A stretch of 64,000 nt of DNA, from assembly GCF_030731085.1 (NCBI RefSeq), contig NZ_JASNFN010000001.1:496001-560000 (forward strand). Direction: 5' to 3'. Positions within the stretch are counted from its first letter, which is position 1; each line of letters begins with the position of its first letter. The stretch is from Blastococcus carthaginiensis. Its GTDB lineage: Bacteria; Actinomycetota; Actinomycetes; Mycobacteriales; Geodermatophilaceae. The position numbers and the translations under genes were made by a program. The notes beneath the pieces are model-generated. The model made no database searches. It saw only the letters and a program-made list of their open reading frames with translations, and was not told the DNA's origin. This document shows positions 8,094-15,781 of this stretch, in pieces.

Positions 8094-9170
8094 ATGCTCA
8101 TCGCACAGCGCCCCACGCTGACCGAGGAGACCATCACCGAGCAGCGCTCGCGGTTCGTCATCGAGCCGCTCGAGCCGGGTTTCGGGTACACCCTCGGCAA
8201 CTCCCTGCGGCGCACGCTGCTGTCGTCCATCCCCGGTGCCGCTGTCACCAGCATCCGCATCGAGGGCACCCTGCACGAGTTCACCACCGTGCCGGGCGTC
8301 AAGGAGGACGTCACCGAGATCATCCTGAACCTCAAGAGCCTGGTCGTCAGCTCCGACTCCGACGAGCCGGTGACGATGTACCTGCGCAAGCAGGGCCCGG
8401 GTGAGGTGACCGCCGCGGACATCGCGCCGCCCGCCGGCGTCGAGGTGCACAACCCCGACCTCCACATCGCCACCCTGAACGGCAAGGGTCGCCTGGAGAT
8501 CGAGCTGGTCGTCGAGCGCGGTCGCGGCTACGTGCCGGCGCCGCAGAACAAGCAGCCCGGCCAGGAGATCGGCCGCATCCCCGTCGACTCGATCTACTCG
8601 CCGGTCCTCAAGGTCACCTACGCCGTCGAGGCGACCCGTGTCGAGCAGCGCACCGACTTCGACCGCCTCGTCGTCGACGTCGAGACCAAGCCCTCCATCG
8701 CCCCGCGCGACGCCATCGCGTCGGCCGGGTCGACGCTGGTGGAGCTGTTCGGCCTGCTGCGCGAGCTGAACATCGACGCCGAGGGCATCGAGGTCGGGCC
8801 CAGCCCGGCCGAGGCCGCCGACATCGCGAACTTCTCGATGCCGATCGAGGACATGGACCTCACCGTCCGGTCCTACAACTGCCTCAAGCGCGAGGGTGTG
8901 CACACGGTCGGCGAGCTCGTCACCCGTTCCGAGGCCGACCTCCTCGACATCCGCAACTTCGGGGCCAAGTCGATCGACGAGGTCAAGATGAAGCTGGCCG
9001 CCATGGGCCTGGCGCTCAAGGACAGCCCGCCCGGGTTCATCCCCACCTCGATCGAGAGCTACGACGAGGGGTACGAGACCGACGCCTACCAGGGCACCGG
9101 CGAGTACGCGGCGGGTTACGACCAGGCGCAGTACGACGACGGCTCCTACCAGGAGACCGAGCAGCTCTAA
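8094..9170 (+). CDS. rpoA: RNA polymerase alpha subunit
   Basis: Assembles core RNA polymerase and contacts UP elements and activators. The 358-residue product has the N-terminal dimerisation/assembly domain (GFGYTLGNSLRRTLLSSIPG) and, after a linker, the C-terminal DNA-binding domain (SYNCLKREGVHTVGELV...DLLDIRNFGAKSIDEVK). It ends in an acidic Tyr/Gln/Glu-rich tail. AAGGAGA lies 6 nt before the ATG. A terminator-like hairpin follows. Confidence 0.97.
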   Translation: MLIAQRPTLTEETITEQRSRFVIEPLEPGFGYTLGNSLRRTLLSSIPGAAVTSIRIEGTLHEFTTVPGVKEDVTEIILNLKSLVVSSDSDEPVTMYLRKQGPGEVTAADIAPPAGVEVHNPDLHIATLNGKGRLEIELVVERGRGYVPAPQNKQPGQEIGRIPVDSIYSPVLKVTYAVEATRVEQRTDFDRLVVDVETKPSIAPRDAIASAGSTLVELFGLLRELNIDAEGIEVGPSPAEAADIANFSMPIEDMDLTVRSYNCLKREGVHTVGELVTRSEADLLDIRNFGAKSIDEVKMKLAAMGLALKDSPPGFIPTSIESYDEGYETDAYQGTGEYAAGYDQAQYDDGSYQETEQL

Positions 9171-9176
9171 GAGGAA

Positions 9177-9223
9177 CCCGTCCTCCCCACCCTTCGCGAG
9201 CTCGGGGTGGGCCCCGGGACGGG
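9177..9223 (+). terminator. Terminator after rpoA (repeat family C)
   Basis: Outer stem CCCGTCC (9177-9183)/GGACGGG (9217-9223) with an inner CCCACCC/GGGTGGG stem. The core TCCTCCCCACCCTTCGC is identical to the hairpin after guaA, while the outer stem bases covary (G:C here, T:A there). Confidence 0.75.
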
Positions 9224-9355
9224 GCCAGCCGGGCGGCGGGGCGACCCGCCGTCCGGCGCAGCCGTTCGACACGCAACACTGGACGAGCACCACAGACGCT
9301 TTGCACCACGGATGCAGCCGGCACCGAGCGCCCGGCCGCCTGAGGAAGGACCGAC

Positions 9356-9964
9356 ATGCCCACCCCCACCAAGGGCCCCCGTCTCGGCGGGTCCCCCGCG
9401 CACGAGCGGCTGATGCTGGCGAACCTGGCCACCTCGCTGTTCGAGCACGGGCGGATCACCACCACCGAGGCGAAGGCCAAGCGGCTGCGTCCGCTGGCCG
9501 AGAAGCTGGTGACCTTCGCGAAGCGCGGTGACCTGCACGCCCGTCGTCAGGTGATGACGACCATCCGTGACAAGGACGTCGTCCACACCCTGTTCGCCGA
9601 GATCGGTCCTCGTTACGAGAACCGCCCCGGCGGCTACACCCGCATCACCAAGGTCGGCCCGCGGAAGGGCGACAACGCCCCCATGGCGGTCATCGAGCTG
9701 GTCGAGGCCCTGACCGTGGGGCAGCAGGCCGTCGGCGAGGCCGAGCGTGCCCGTGGCACGCAGTTCGCCACCGGTGCCGGTGCTGCCGCCGCGTCCGGCG
9801 AGGTCACCGCCGACGCGGTCGAGCCGACCGACTCCGCGGACTCCGTGGACAGCCCGGAGTCGGCCGACAACGCCGACTCCGGGGACAGCGCCGACTCCCC
9901 GGACGAGGTCGCCGCCGAGGCGCCCGCCGCGGATGCCGACGCCGAGGGCACGGACGCCCGATGA
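9356..9964 (+). CDS. rplQ: 50S ribosomal protein L17 with long acidic C-terminal extension
   Basis: Large-subunit protein. Residues 1-125 are the L17 fold (MPTPTKGPRLGGSPAHERLML ... GGYTRITKVGPRKGDNAPMAVIELVE). About 75 further residues form a low-complexity acidic tail built from imperfect Ser-Ala-Asp repeats. Total 202 residues against about 120 in the minimal family. Actinobacterial L17 proteins often carry shorter acidic tails. The stop overlaps the next ORF (ATGA). Confidence 0.95.
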   Translation: MPTPTKGPRLGGSPAHERLMLANLATSLFEHGRITTTEAKAKRLRPLAEKLVTFAKRGDLHARRQVMTTIRDKDVVHTLFAEIGPRYENRPGGYTRITKVGPRKGDNAPMAVIELVEALTVGQQAVGEAERARGTQFATGAGAAAASGEVTADAVEPTDSADSVDSPESADNADSGDSADSPDEVAAEAPAADADAEGTDAR

Positions 9965-10335
9965 GCGAGCCCCAGGACGTCCCGGGTGCGGGCGCGGCCG
10001 GCGTCTCCGCCGGTGGCGGCGACCAGGGGGCCACGTTCGAGGGTGAGACCACCGGTCCCGGCGGCGACACCTCGCCGGCCGTCACCGACGGCGGCGTGAG
10101 CGACGAGGCCCAGGAGGTCGTCACCGACCTCTACAACCCCGACGACGAGCGCCAGGACGGCGGCGACGTGACACCGCAGCCGCAGCGTGAGAACGCCGCC
10201 GTCGTGGAGGACCCCGCGCTCTCGCCGGAGGTGGCCCGCGCCGCTGCGGCGGAGGTCGAGGCTGCCGAGCTCGGCGACGCGGCGACGGCCAGCGAGCAGT
10301 ACCAGGGCGGCGACGCCGCGCCCGACCCGCAATGA
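9961..10335 (+). CDS. Acidic low-complexity hypothetical protein
   Basis: A 124-residue ORF starting MSEPQDVPGAG, coupled to rplQ by an ATGA overlap. It is rich in Gly, Asp, Glu and Ala, has no Cys and no predicted membrane segment or fold, and looks intrinsically disordered. Composition resembles the rplQ tail. I do not recognise a family. It could be a real small protein of the ribosomal operon, or drift sequence left between rplQ and truA. Confidence 0.5.
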   Translation: MSEPQDVPGAGAAGVSAGGGDQGATFEGETTGPGGDTSPAVTDGGVSDEAQEVVTDLYNPDDERQDGGDVTPQPQRENAAVVEDPALSPEVARAAAAEVEAAELGDAATASEQYQGGDAAPDPQ

Positions 10336-10357
10336 CACTCGAGAACGTGACCGGCCG

Positions 10358-11224
10358 CTGATCACGCATCAGCCGCAGGACGAGCCCGCCACCGACCCCG
10401 GTGGCGGGCTCGTCCGTCTCCGGCTGGCCGTGCAGTACGATGGCACCGGCTTCCACGGCTGGGCCCGCCAGCCGGCGGTGCGGACCGTGCAGGAAGAGTT
10501 GGAGCGCGGTCTCGCGACGGTGCTGCGCCGGGACGTCGACCTCACGGTGGCCGGCCGCACCGACGCGGGCGTGCACGCCACCGGCCAGGTCGTGCACTGC
10601 GACGTGCCGCGGGAGGTGTGGGCCGAGCAGCACGCGAAGCTGGTCCGCCGGCTGCGGGGCGTGCTGCCGCCGGACGTCGTGGTCCGCTCGATCACCGAGG
10701 CGCACCCGGAGTTCGACGCGCGCTTCGGTGCCCTGGCCCGCCACTACGCCTACCGGTTGACCGATGACCCGGCCGGCCCGCCGCCGCTGCGCCGCACCGA
10801 CACGGTGGCCTGGCCCCGCCGGCTCGACGCCGCCGCCATGGACCTCGCCGCCGGCCTGCTCCTCGGCGAGCACGACTTCGCCGCCTACTGCAAGCGGCGG
10901 GAGGGGGCGACCACCATCCGCACCCTGCTGCGGCTGAGCGTCTCGCGCATGGCGGAGGACGCCGGCGTCGAGGTGGTCCGCATCGACGCCTCGGCCGACG
11001 CCTTCTGCCACTCCATGGTGCGCAGCCTCGTGGGCGGGCTGATCGCGGTCGGCGAGGGGCGGCGCCCGTTGGACTGGCCGGCCGGTCTGCTGCAGCGCAC
11101 CGGGCGTGCCAGCGAGGTGCCGGTCGCCCCCGCCCACGGACTGACGTTGATCGCCGTCGACTACCCGCCGGACGCCGGGCTCGCTGCCCGGGCCGGCGTC
11201 ACCCGGGCCCGTCGGGGCGGGTGA
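10358..11224 (+). CDS. truA: tRNA pseudouridine(38-40) synthase TruA, start codon unclear
   Basis: Converts U38-U40 of tRNA anticodon arms to pseudouridine. The catalytic Asp is in GRTDAGVHATGQVVHCD. The first strand (RLRLAVQYDGTGFHGWARQ) and the SFCHSMVRS-like motif (DAFCHSMVRSLVGG) are intact. The odd point is the start: no ATG, GTG or TTG occurs in frame between 10187 (deep in the previous ORF) and GTG 10430. That GTG would delete half of the first beta strand. I give the CTG at 10358 as the most plausible start; automated calls would use 10430. Confidence 0.85.
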   Translation: MITHQPQDEPATDPGGGLVRLRLAVQYDGTGFHGWARQPAVRTVQEELERGLATVLRRDVDLTVAGRTDAGVHATGQVVHCDVPREVWAEQHAKLVRRLRGVLPPDVVVRSITEAHPEFDARFGALARHYAYRLTDDPAGPPPLRRTDTVAWPRRLDAAAMDLAAGLLLGEHDFAAYCKRREGATTIRTLLRLSVSRMAEDAGVEVVRIDASADAFCHSMVRSLVGGLIAVGEGRRPLDWPAGLLQRTGRASEVPVAPAHGLTLIAVDYPPDAGLAARAGVTRARRGG

Positions 11225-11255
11225 CGCCAGGGCCGGCGGGCGTCGCCCGGGTCGA

Positions 11256-11921
11256 TCACGGCACCGCGGCGACCGCCTCCGCGATCGGCGTCCCGCCCGC
11301 GACCAGCTCGACGACCGCACCGTCGCGCGGGTGGTCCAGGAACTCCAGCAGGACGGCGGCGACGTCGTCGCGCGGGATCTCCCCCCGCTCGACGTGCCGG
11401 TCGAGGGTGACCTGGCCCGTGCCGGCGTCGTCGGTGAGCCCGCCCGGTCGCAGCACGGTCACCGCCAGCCCCGGACGCGCGAGGAGGTCCTGCTCGGCGG
11501 CCAGCTTCGCGCGCAGGTAGGCGGCGAACACGTCGTCGAGGCCCTCGGGCGTGCCGCTCCCGGCCACGAGGTCGGTGCCCATGGAGGAGACCAGCAGGTA
11601 GGGGCGCACGCCCGCGCGCTCGGCGGCGTCGGCGAGCAGTACCGCGGCGCCCCGGTCGACGCTGTCCTTCCGCTCGGCCCCGCTGCCCGGGCCGGCGCCC
11701 GCGGCGAAGACGACGGCGTCGGCGCCTCGCACCACCTCGGCGACGTCGCCGACCGAGGCGGACTCGAGGTCGATCACCGCCGGCGTGGTGCCGTCGGCCT
11801 CCAAGTCGGCCCGGTGGTCGGGGTTGCGGACGAGGCCGACGACGGTGTCGCCGCGGCTGGACAGCAGACGGCCGAGGCGGCGGGCGACCTGCCCGTGGGC
11901 CCCGGCGATGACGATGCGCAT
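11256..11921 (-). CDS. NAD(P)H-binding atypical short-chain dehydrogenase (NmrA/YwnB-like)
   Basis: A 221-residue Rossmann protein beginning MRIVIAGAHGQVARRLGRLL (dinucleotide-binding glycine motif GAHGQVA). It has a second strand with Arg (GLVRNPDH), a DAVVFAAGAG loop, and an SSMGTD plus YLRAKLAAEQ segment in place of the classical YxxxK site. These features fit the NAD(P)-binding domain 10 (NmrA-like) group; the substrate is unknown. It is convergent with truA and co-directional with mobA 10 nt upstream. Confidence 0.8.
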   Translation of the reverse strand: MRIVIAGAHGQVARRLGRLLSSRGDTVVGLVRNPDHRADLEADGTTPAVIDLESASVGDVAEVVRGADAVVFAAGAGPGSGAERKDSVDRGAAVLLADAAERAGVRPYLLVSSMGTDLVAGSGTPEGLDDVFAAYLRAKLAAEQDLLARPGLAVTVLRPGGLTDDAGTGQVTLDRHVERGEIPRDDVAAVLLEFLDHPRDGAVVELVAGGTPIAEAVAAVP

Positions 11922-11930
11922 TCCCGGGCC

Positions 11931-12521
11931 CTACCCGGGAGGCATCCCCGCTACCGCCCGCGCCCGCGCCAGCTCCTCGGGGGTGTCGCAGTCCAGCCAC
12001 GGAGCGGGCCGTCCTGGCTCGACCGGCGGGGACCAGCGGTCGACGTCGAGCCCGGACACCACCCGGTGCAGCGCCCGGGGGCCGGCCGGGTCCGCCACGG
12101 CCGCGCGCAGCGCCGCGGTGCGCCAGGCGCCGAGCAGGAACTGGTCGCGGCCGGTGTCGTCGACCACCAGCACCCCGTCGCGGCGCAGCCGCCGGCGCAG
12201 CTCTCCGACGAGGTCGGCGGTGAGGAACGGGAGGTCGGCGGCGAGGACGACGACGGTGGCGGTGTCCACGTGCTCCAGACCGGCGCGCAGCGCAGCGACC
12301 GGCCCCCCGCCGGGCGGCGTCTCGCGGGTCAGGACGACGCCGGCGAGGACCTCCTGCGCGGGTCCGACCACGACCCGCCGCCGCGCGTCGGCCACCGCGT
12401 CGAGGACGGCGCCGAGCAGCGTCCGGCCGCCGACGCGCAGCTGGGGCTTGGCCTGCCCGCCGAGTCGTTCGGCCCGGCCACCGGCCAGGACCACGGCCGA
12501 GTAGAGGGTCAGCGGGTCCAC
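11931..12521 (-). CDS. mobA: Molybdenum cofactor guanylyltransferase
   Basis: Transfers GMP from GTP to molybdopterin. The 196-residue product has the nucleotidyltransferase signature VVLAGGRAERLGGQAKPQL, the ALRAGLEHV motif and a metal-binding Asp in VVLAADLPFL. I chose the GTG at 12521 because a -10-like TACGGT (12533-12528, minus strand) lies 6 nt upstream, which suggests a leaderless message. An ATG at 12545 would overlap the divergent fdhD promoter. Its neighbour fdhD fits a role in molybdoenzymes such as formate dehydrogenase. Confidence 0.85.
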   Translation of the reverse strand: MDPLTLYSAVVLAGGRAERLGGQAKPQLRVGGRTLLGAVLDAVADARRRVVVGPAQEVLAGVVLTRETPPGGGPVAALRAGLEHVDTATVVVLAADLPFLTADLVGELRRRLRRDGVLVVDDTGRDQFLLGAWRTAALRAAVADPAGPRALHRVVSGLDVDRWSPPVEPGRPAPWLDCDTPEELARARAVAGMPPG

Positions 12522-12527
12522 ACCGTC

Positions 12528-12554
12528 ACCGTAGGCGCGCGGCATGGGTACCGT
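12528..12554. promoter_or_regulatory. Divergent leaderless promoters of mobA and fdhD
   Basis: On the minus strand TACGGT (12533-12528) lies 6 nt before the mobA GTG. On the plus strand TACCGT (12549-12554) lies 7 nt before the fdhD GTG at 12562. The two start codons are only 40 nt apart, so the promoters face away from each other in the same short segment. Confidence 0.5.
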
Positions 12555-12561
12555 CGCCCGC

Positions 12562-13392
12562 GTGGGACGAGTCACCAGCCGCACCCCGGTGCTGCGCATC
12601 CGCGGTCCGCAGCACACCACCCGGCCCGACACGGTCGCCGCGGAAGAGCCGCTGGAGATCCGGCTGGGCGGCACCGCCCTCGCGATCACGATGCGCACGC
12701 CCGGCGACGACTTCGACCTGGTGCACGGGTTCCTGGCGACCGAGGGCGTGATCCGGGGGGCCGACGACGTCGCCGGTCTGCGCTACTGCGACTCCGTGGA
12801 CGCCGACGGCCGCAACACCTACAACGTCGTGGACGTCGACCTCGCGCCCGGCGTGCCGGTGCCCGACACCGGCCTGGAGCGGAACTTCTACACCTCCAGC
12901 TCCTGCGGCGTGTGCGGCAAGGCGAGCATCGACGCCATCCGCACCAAGACCTCCTTCGACGTCGCCGCCGACGCGGTGGAGCTGCCGCTGGAGGTGCTGC
13001 TGGCGCTGCCCGACCGGCTGCGCGCCGCGCAGCAGGTCTTCGACAAGACCGGTGGGCTGCACGCCGCGGGGTTGTTCACCGCCGACGGGGAGCTGCGCGC
13101 CCTGCGGGAGGACGTCGGGCGGCACAACGCCGTGGACAAGGTGATCGGCGACGGCGTCCGCGAGGGCCGGCTGCCGCTGGCCGGGCAGGTGCTGATGGTG
13201 AGCGGCCGGGCCAGCTTCGAGCTGACCCAGAAGGCGGCCATGGCGGGCATCCCGGTGCTGGCCGCGGTCTCGGCACCGTCGTCCCTGGCGGTGGAGCTGG
13301 CGCGCGAGGTGGGCATCACCCTGGTCGGCTTCCTGCGCGGCGACGGCTGCAACGTCTACACCCGCACCGAGCGGATCGAACTGCCCGCATAG
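12562..13392 (+). CDS. fdhD: Formate dehydrogenase accessory sulfurtransferase FdhD
   Basis: Passes sulfur from IscS-type cysteine desulfurase to the molybdenum cofactor of formate dehydrogenase. The 276-residue product shows PLEIRLGG, RTPGDDFDLVHGFLATEG, the catalytic Cys loop SSSCGVCGKASID and the C-terminal GFLRGDGCNVYT. I chose the GTG at 12562 (VGRVTSRTPVLRI), which matches other actinobacterial FdhD starts and the -10 position; an ATG at 12544 is less likely. No formate dehydrogenase is in the window. Confidence 0.92.
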   Translation: MGRVTSRTPVLRIRGPQHTTRPDTVAAEEPLEIRLGGTALAITMRTPGDDFDLVHGFLATEGVIRGADDVAGLRYCDSVDADGRNTYNVVDVDLAPGVPVPDTGLERNFYTSSSCGVCGKASIDAIRTKTSFDVAADAVELPLEVLLALPDRLRAAQQVFDKTGGLHAAGLFTADGELRALREDVGRHNAVDKVIGDGVREGRLPLAGQVLMVSGRASFELTQKAAMAGIPVLAAVSAPSSLAVELAREVGITLVGFLRGDGCNVYTRTERIELPA

Positions 13393-13417
13393 GCGTACCG
13401 CTCGGCAGCACCCGCCT

Positions 13418-13444
13418 GCCGATGCATCGCCAGCCGATGCATGA
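13418..13444 (+). promoter_or_regulatory. Candidate PadR operator and promoter
   Basis: Two direct copies of GCCGATGCAT (13418-13427 and 13433-13442), each containing the palindrome ATGCAT, are centred 15 nt apart just upstream of a TAGCCT -10 box (13450-13455) and the padR GTG at 13462. The layout fits autorepression. The -10 to GTG distance implies a leaderless mRNA. Confidence 0.55.
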
Positions 13445-13461
13445 GGCGCTAGCCTGGGGCG

Positions 13462-13788
13462 GTGACCGCACGGCCGCTCACCGAGCCCGCCTTCCTCGTG
13501 CTGGCGGCGCTCGCCGACCGGCCCCGGCACGGCTACGGCGTGATCGGCGAGGTGGAACAGCTCTCCGGCGGGCGGGTGAGGCTGCGGGTCGGCACCCTGT
13601 ACGGGGTGCTCGACCGGCTGGTGGCAGAGGGGGCCATCGAGCCGGAGCGCGAGGAGGTGCACGCCGGGCGGGTGCGCCGGTACTACCGGCTCACCGGCGC
13701 GGGCCGGCAGGTGCTGGAGGCGGAGGTGGCGCGCCTGGAGGCCAACGCCCGCGCTGTCCGGGGGCGGCTGGCGGTGCGCCCGGCATGA
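13462..13788 (+). CDS. PadR family transcriptional regulator
   Basis: A 108-residue winged-helix repressor of the short PadR type: LTEPAFLVLAALADRPRHGYGVIGEVEQLS, then GTLYGVLDRLVAEGAI and the wing GRVRRYYRLTGAGRQVLEAE. It probably controls itself and the membrane protein gene that overlaps its stop (ATGA). Ligands of PadR proteins vary and cannot be read from the sequence. GTG start, apparently leaderless. Confidence 0.92.
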   Translation: MTARPLTEPAFLVLAALADRPRHGYGVIGEVEQLSGGRVRLRVGTLYGVLDRLVAEGAIEPEREEVHAGRVRRYYRLTGAGRQVLEAEVARLEANARAVRGRLAVRPA

Positions 13789-14798
13789 GCCCCCTCGAGG
13801 AGCGGTACCGGCGGCTGCTGCGCCTCCTCCCGGAGCCCGCCCGGTCCCGGTGGGCCGACGACATGGTCGGGACGTACCTGGCGGCCACCACCCGGGACGA
13901 CCCGGAGTACGCCGAGTTCGGCAGCCCCACGCCGGCCGACCGCCTCGACGTCCTGCGGCTGGCGCTTCGACTGCACCTGGGGGCACCGGGGGCGACGCTG
14001 CGCGCCGTGGCAGCTGGGCGGACGGTGCGCCTGGTCGCACTGACGGGCAGCGTCGCGCTGGCGACGCAGGGCCTGGTCGGCCTGGCCATGGCGGCGTGGG
14101 TCCACGGCCTCGTGCCGGGTGTGCCCGCCCCGCAGCTCCCCGGGCCGCTGCTCCTCGGTCCGGAGGCGGCCCTCGGGTACGTCGTGGACGTCCTCCTCGT
14201 GGCCCTGGCGGTGTGCCTGGTCCGCGGTGCGGCGACCGCCCGGCCGCTCGCCGTCGCAGCCCTCCTCGGCCTGGTGCTCGCCACGTCGCTGCGGCTCGGC
14301 GGGCCGACGACGCTGCCGGCGGTGCTGTCGCTGGTCACGTGGGCGGTGCCGCTGCTCGCGGCCGTGCTCGTGCCCGCCGAGCCGGTGCCCCCGCGGGCCC
14401 GGTGGCAGGTCGTCGTCCCGGCCCTCGTCACCCTCCTGGGGCCGGTCGTCGCGACGGCCGGGTGGGCCGCCTCGAGGCCGGAGCGCGAGCCGGGGGCGTG
14501 GTTGCTGGCGCTGGGCCAGCCGGTCGGCTGGTGGGTGGTGGCGCTCGTCGCTGCCGGGGCGGCCGTGCTGTCCCGCCCCTCGGCGACGGCGGTGGGGCGG
14601 CTGGGCGTCGCCGCACTGGGCGTCGCGCTGCTCCCGTCGTTGGCGGGCCAGTTGGCCTACGGCGTTGTGGCCGGCTACCGGGCCGTCGTCGTCACCGGGC
14701 TGGTCCTCGTCGCCGGAACGGTCCTGGTCACCGGGTCGTCCGGTGTCCGGCACGTGCGCGCGCTGCCGGCCGGGGCCACCGGCGACCGGAGCCGCTGA
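13785..14798 (+). CDS. PadR-coupled polytopic membrane protein
   Basis: A 337-residue protein. The soluble N-terminal 60 residues (MSPLEERYRRLLRLLPEPARSRWADDMVGTYLAAT) resemble the charged head of actinobacterial membrane proteins that accompany PadR regulators. About eight Ala/Leu/Val-rich membrane helices follow, from residue 85 or so to 325. The start overlaps the padR stop, so the two form one transcription unit. No transporter or enzyme motif is visible and the function is unknown. Confidence 0.75.
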   Translation: MSPLEERYRRLLRLLPEPARSRWADDMVGTYLAATTRDDPEYAEFGSPTPADRLDVLRLALRLHLGAPGATLRAVAAGRTVRLVALTGSVALATQGLVGLAMAAWVHGLVPGVPAPQLPGPLLLGPEAALGYVVDVLLVALAVCLVRGAATARPLAVAALLGLVLATSLRLGGPTTLPAVLSLVTWAVPLLAAVLVPAEPVPPRARWQVVVPALVTLLGPVVATAGWAASRPEREPGAWLLALGQPVGWWVVALVAAGAAVLSRPSATAVGRLGVAALGVALLPSLAGQLAYGVVAGYRAVVVTGLVLVAGTVLVTGSSGVRHVRALPAGATGDRSR

Positions 14799-14810
14799 TC
14801 CCCGCGGCGG

Positions 14811-15311
14811 TCAGCTGTGGTCGCCGCCGCGCAGCTGGCTGACCACGTGCGGGAGCAGCGGCGCCAGGACGGCGAGCCCGTCCTTCGCCCCGCCGGTCGA
14901 GCCGGGCAGGTTGACGATCAGCGTGCGCCCCGCCGTCCCGGCCAGGCCGCGGGAGAGGACCGCCGTCGGCACCCCGTTCTCGGCCCCGTAGCGGCGGACC
15001 GCCTCGGCGATGCCCGGCGCCTCCCGCTCCAGCACCGCGCGGGTGGCCTCGGGCGTGACATCGGTGGGGGAGAGCCCCGTGCCGCCGGTGGTCAGCACGA
15101 CGTCGAACCCGGCGTCGACCGCGTTGCGGAGCACGGCCTCCAGTTCGGTCGCGTCGTCCGCCCGCACGTGCGGCCCCTCCACGTCGAACCCGAGCTCGGC
15201 GAGGCCGTCGGCGAGGGCCTTGCCGCTGCGGTCGTCGTAGACGCCGGCGTACGCGCGGTTGGAGGCCGTGAGCACCATCGCGCGGGCGTCCGGCGGCAGC
15301 GGGGCGGTCAC
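14811..15311 (-). CDS. mog: Molybdopterin adenylyltransferase (MogA/MoaB family)
   Basis: Adenylates molybdopterin before metal insertion by MoeA. The 166-residue product has the MoCF signature TTGGTGLSPTDVTPEAT and the C-terminal LIVNLPGSTGGAKDGL. Its GTG start overlaps the moaC stop as GTGA, so it is translated as the third gene of moeA-moaC-mog. The family splits into MogA and MoaB forms with similar roles; I cannot separate them confidently. It is convergent with the membrane protein gene. Confidence 0.9.
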   Translation of the reverse strand: MTAPLPPDARAMVLTASNRAYAGVYDDRSGKALADGLAELGFDVEGPHVRADDATELEAVLRNAVDAGFDVVLTTGGTGLSPTDVTPEATRAVLEREAPGIAEAVRRYGAENGVPTAVLSRGLAGTAGRTLIVNLPGSTGGAKDGLAVLAPLLPHVVSQLRGGDHS

Positions 15312-15781
15312 CGGGTCCACTCGCCGCTCTTGCCGCCGGACTTGCGCAGCAGCCGGACGTCGGTGATGGCCGCCCGCGGGTCGACCGCCTTCACCATGTC
15401 GATCATGGTCAGCCCGGCCACGGTGACCGCGGTGAGCGCCTCCATCTCCACCCCGGTGCGGTCGGCGGTGCGGGCGGTCGCGGTGATCTCGACGGCGTCG
15501 TCGGCGACCTCGAGGTCGACGGTGACCCCGTGCAGCGCGATCGGGTGGCACAGCGGCACGAGGTCCGGCGTCCGCTTGGCCCCGGCGATGCCGGCGATCC
15601 GCGCCACGGCCACGGCGTCGCCCTTGGGCACCCCCTCGCCGCGCAGCAGGCCCACGACCTCCGGGCTGACCAGCACCCGGCCGGCGGCGGTGGCCTCGCG
15701 GGCGGTCACGGTCTTCGCGGAGACGTCGACCATCCGGGCGGCGCCGGACTCGTCGACGTGGGTGAGACGCGGCTCGCTCAC
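15308..15781 (-). CDS. moaC: Cyclic pyranopterin monophosphate synthase
   Basis: Second step of molybdenum cofactor synthesis, forming cPMP from the MoaA product. The 157-residue product shows LTHVDESGAARMVDVSAK, the catalytic PLCHPIALHGVTVDLE, and GVEMEALTAVTVAGLTMIDMVKAVD. GTG start overlapping the moeA stop (GTGA). moaA is not in the window, so the pathway genes are split on the chromosome. Confidence 0.95.
   Translation of the reverse strand: MSEPRLTHVDESGAARMVDVSAKTVTAREATAAGRVLVSPEVVGLLRGEGVPKGDAVAVARIAGIAGAKRTPDLVPLCHPIALHGVTVDLEVADDAVEITATARTADRTGVEMEALTAVTVAGLTMIDMVKAVDPRAAITDVRLLRKSGGKSGEWTR

Noticed and set aside
11331..13784. Upstream part of a 1155-codon plus-strand frame
   Set aside because: Only the last 337 codons (from ATG 13785) form the membrane protein; the rest overlaps mobA, fdhD and padR and looks non-coding.
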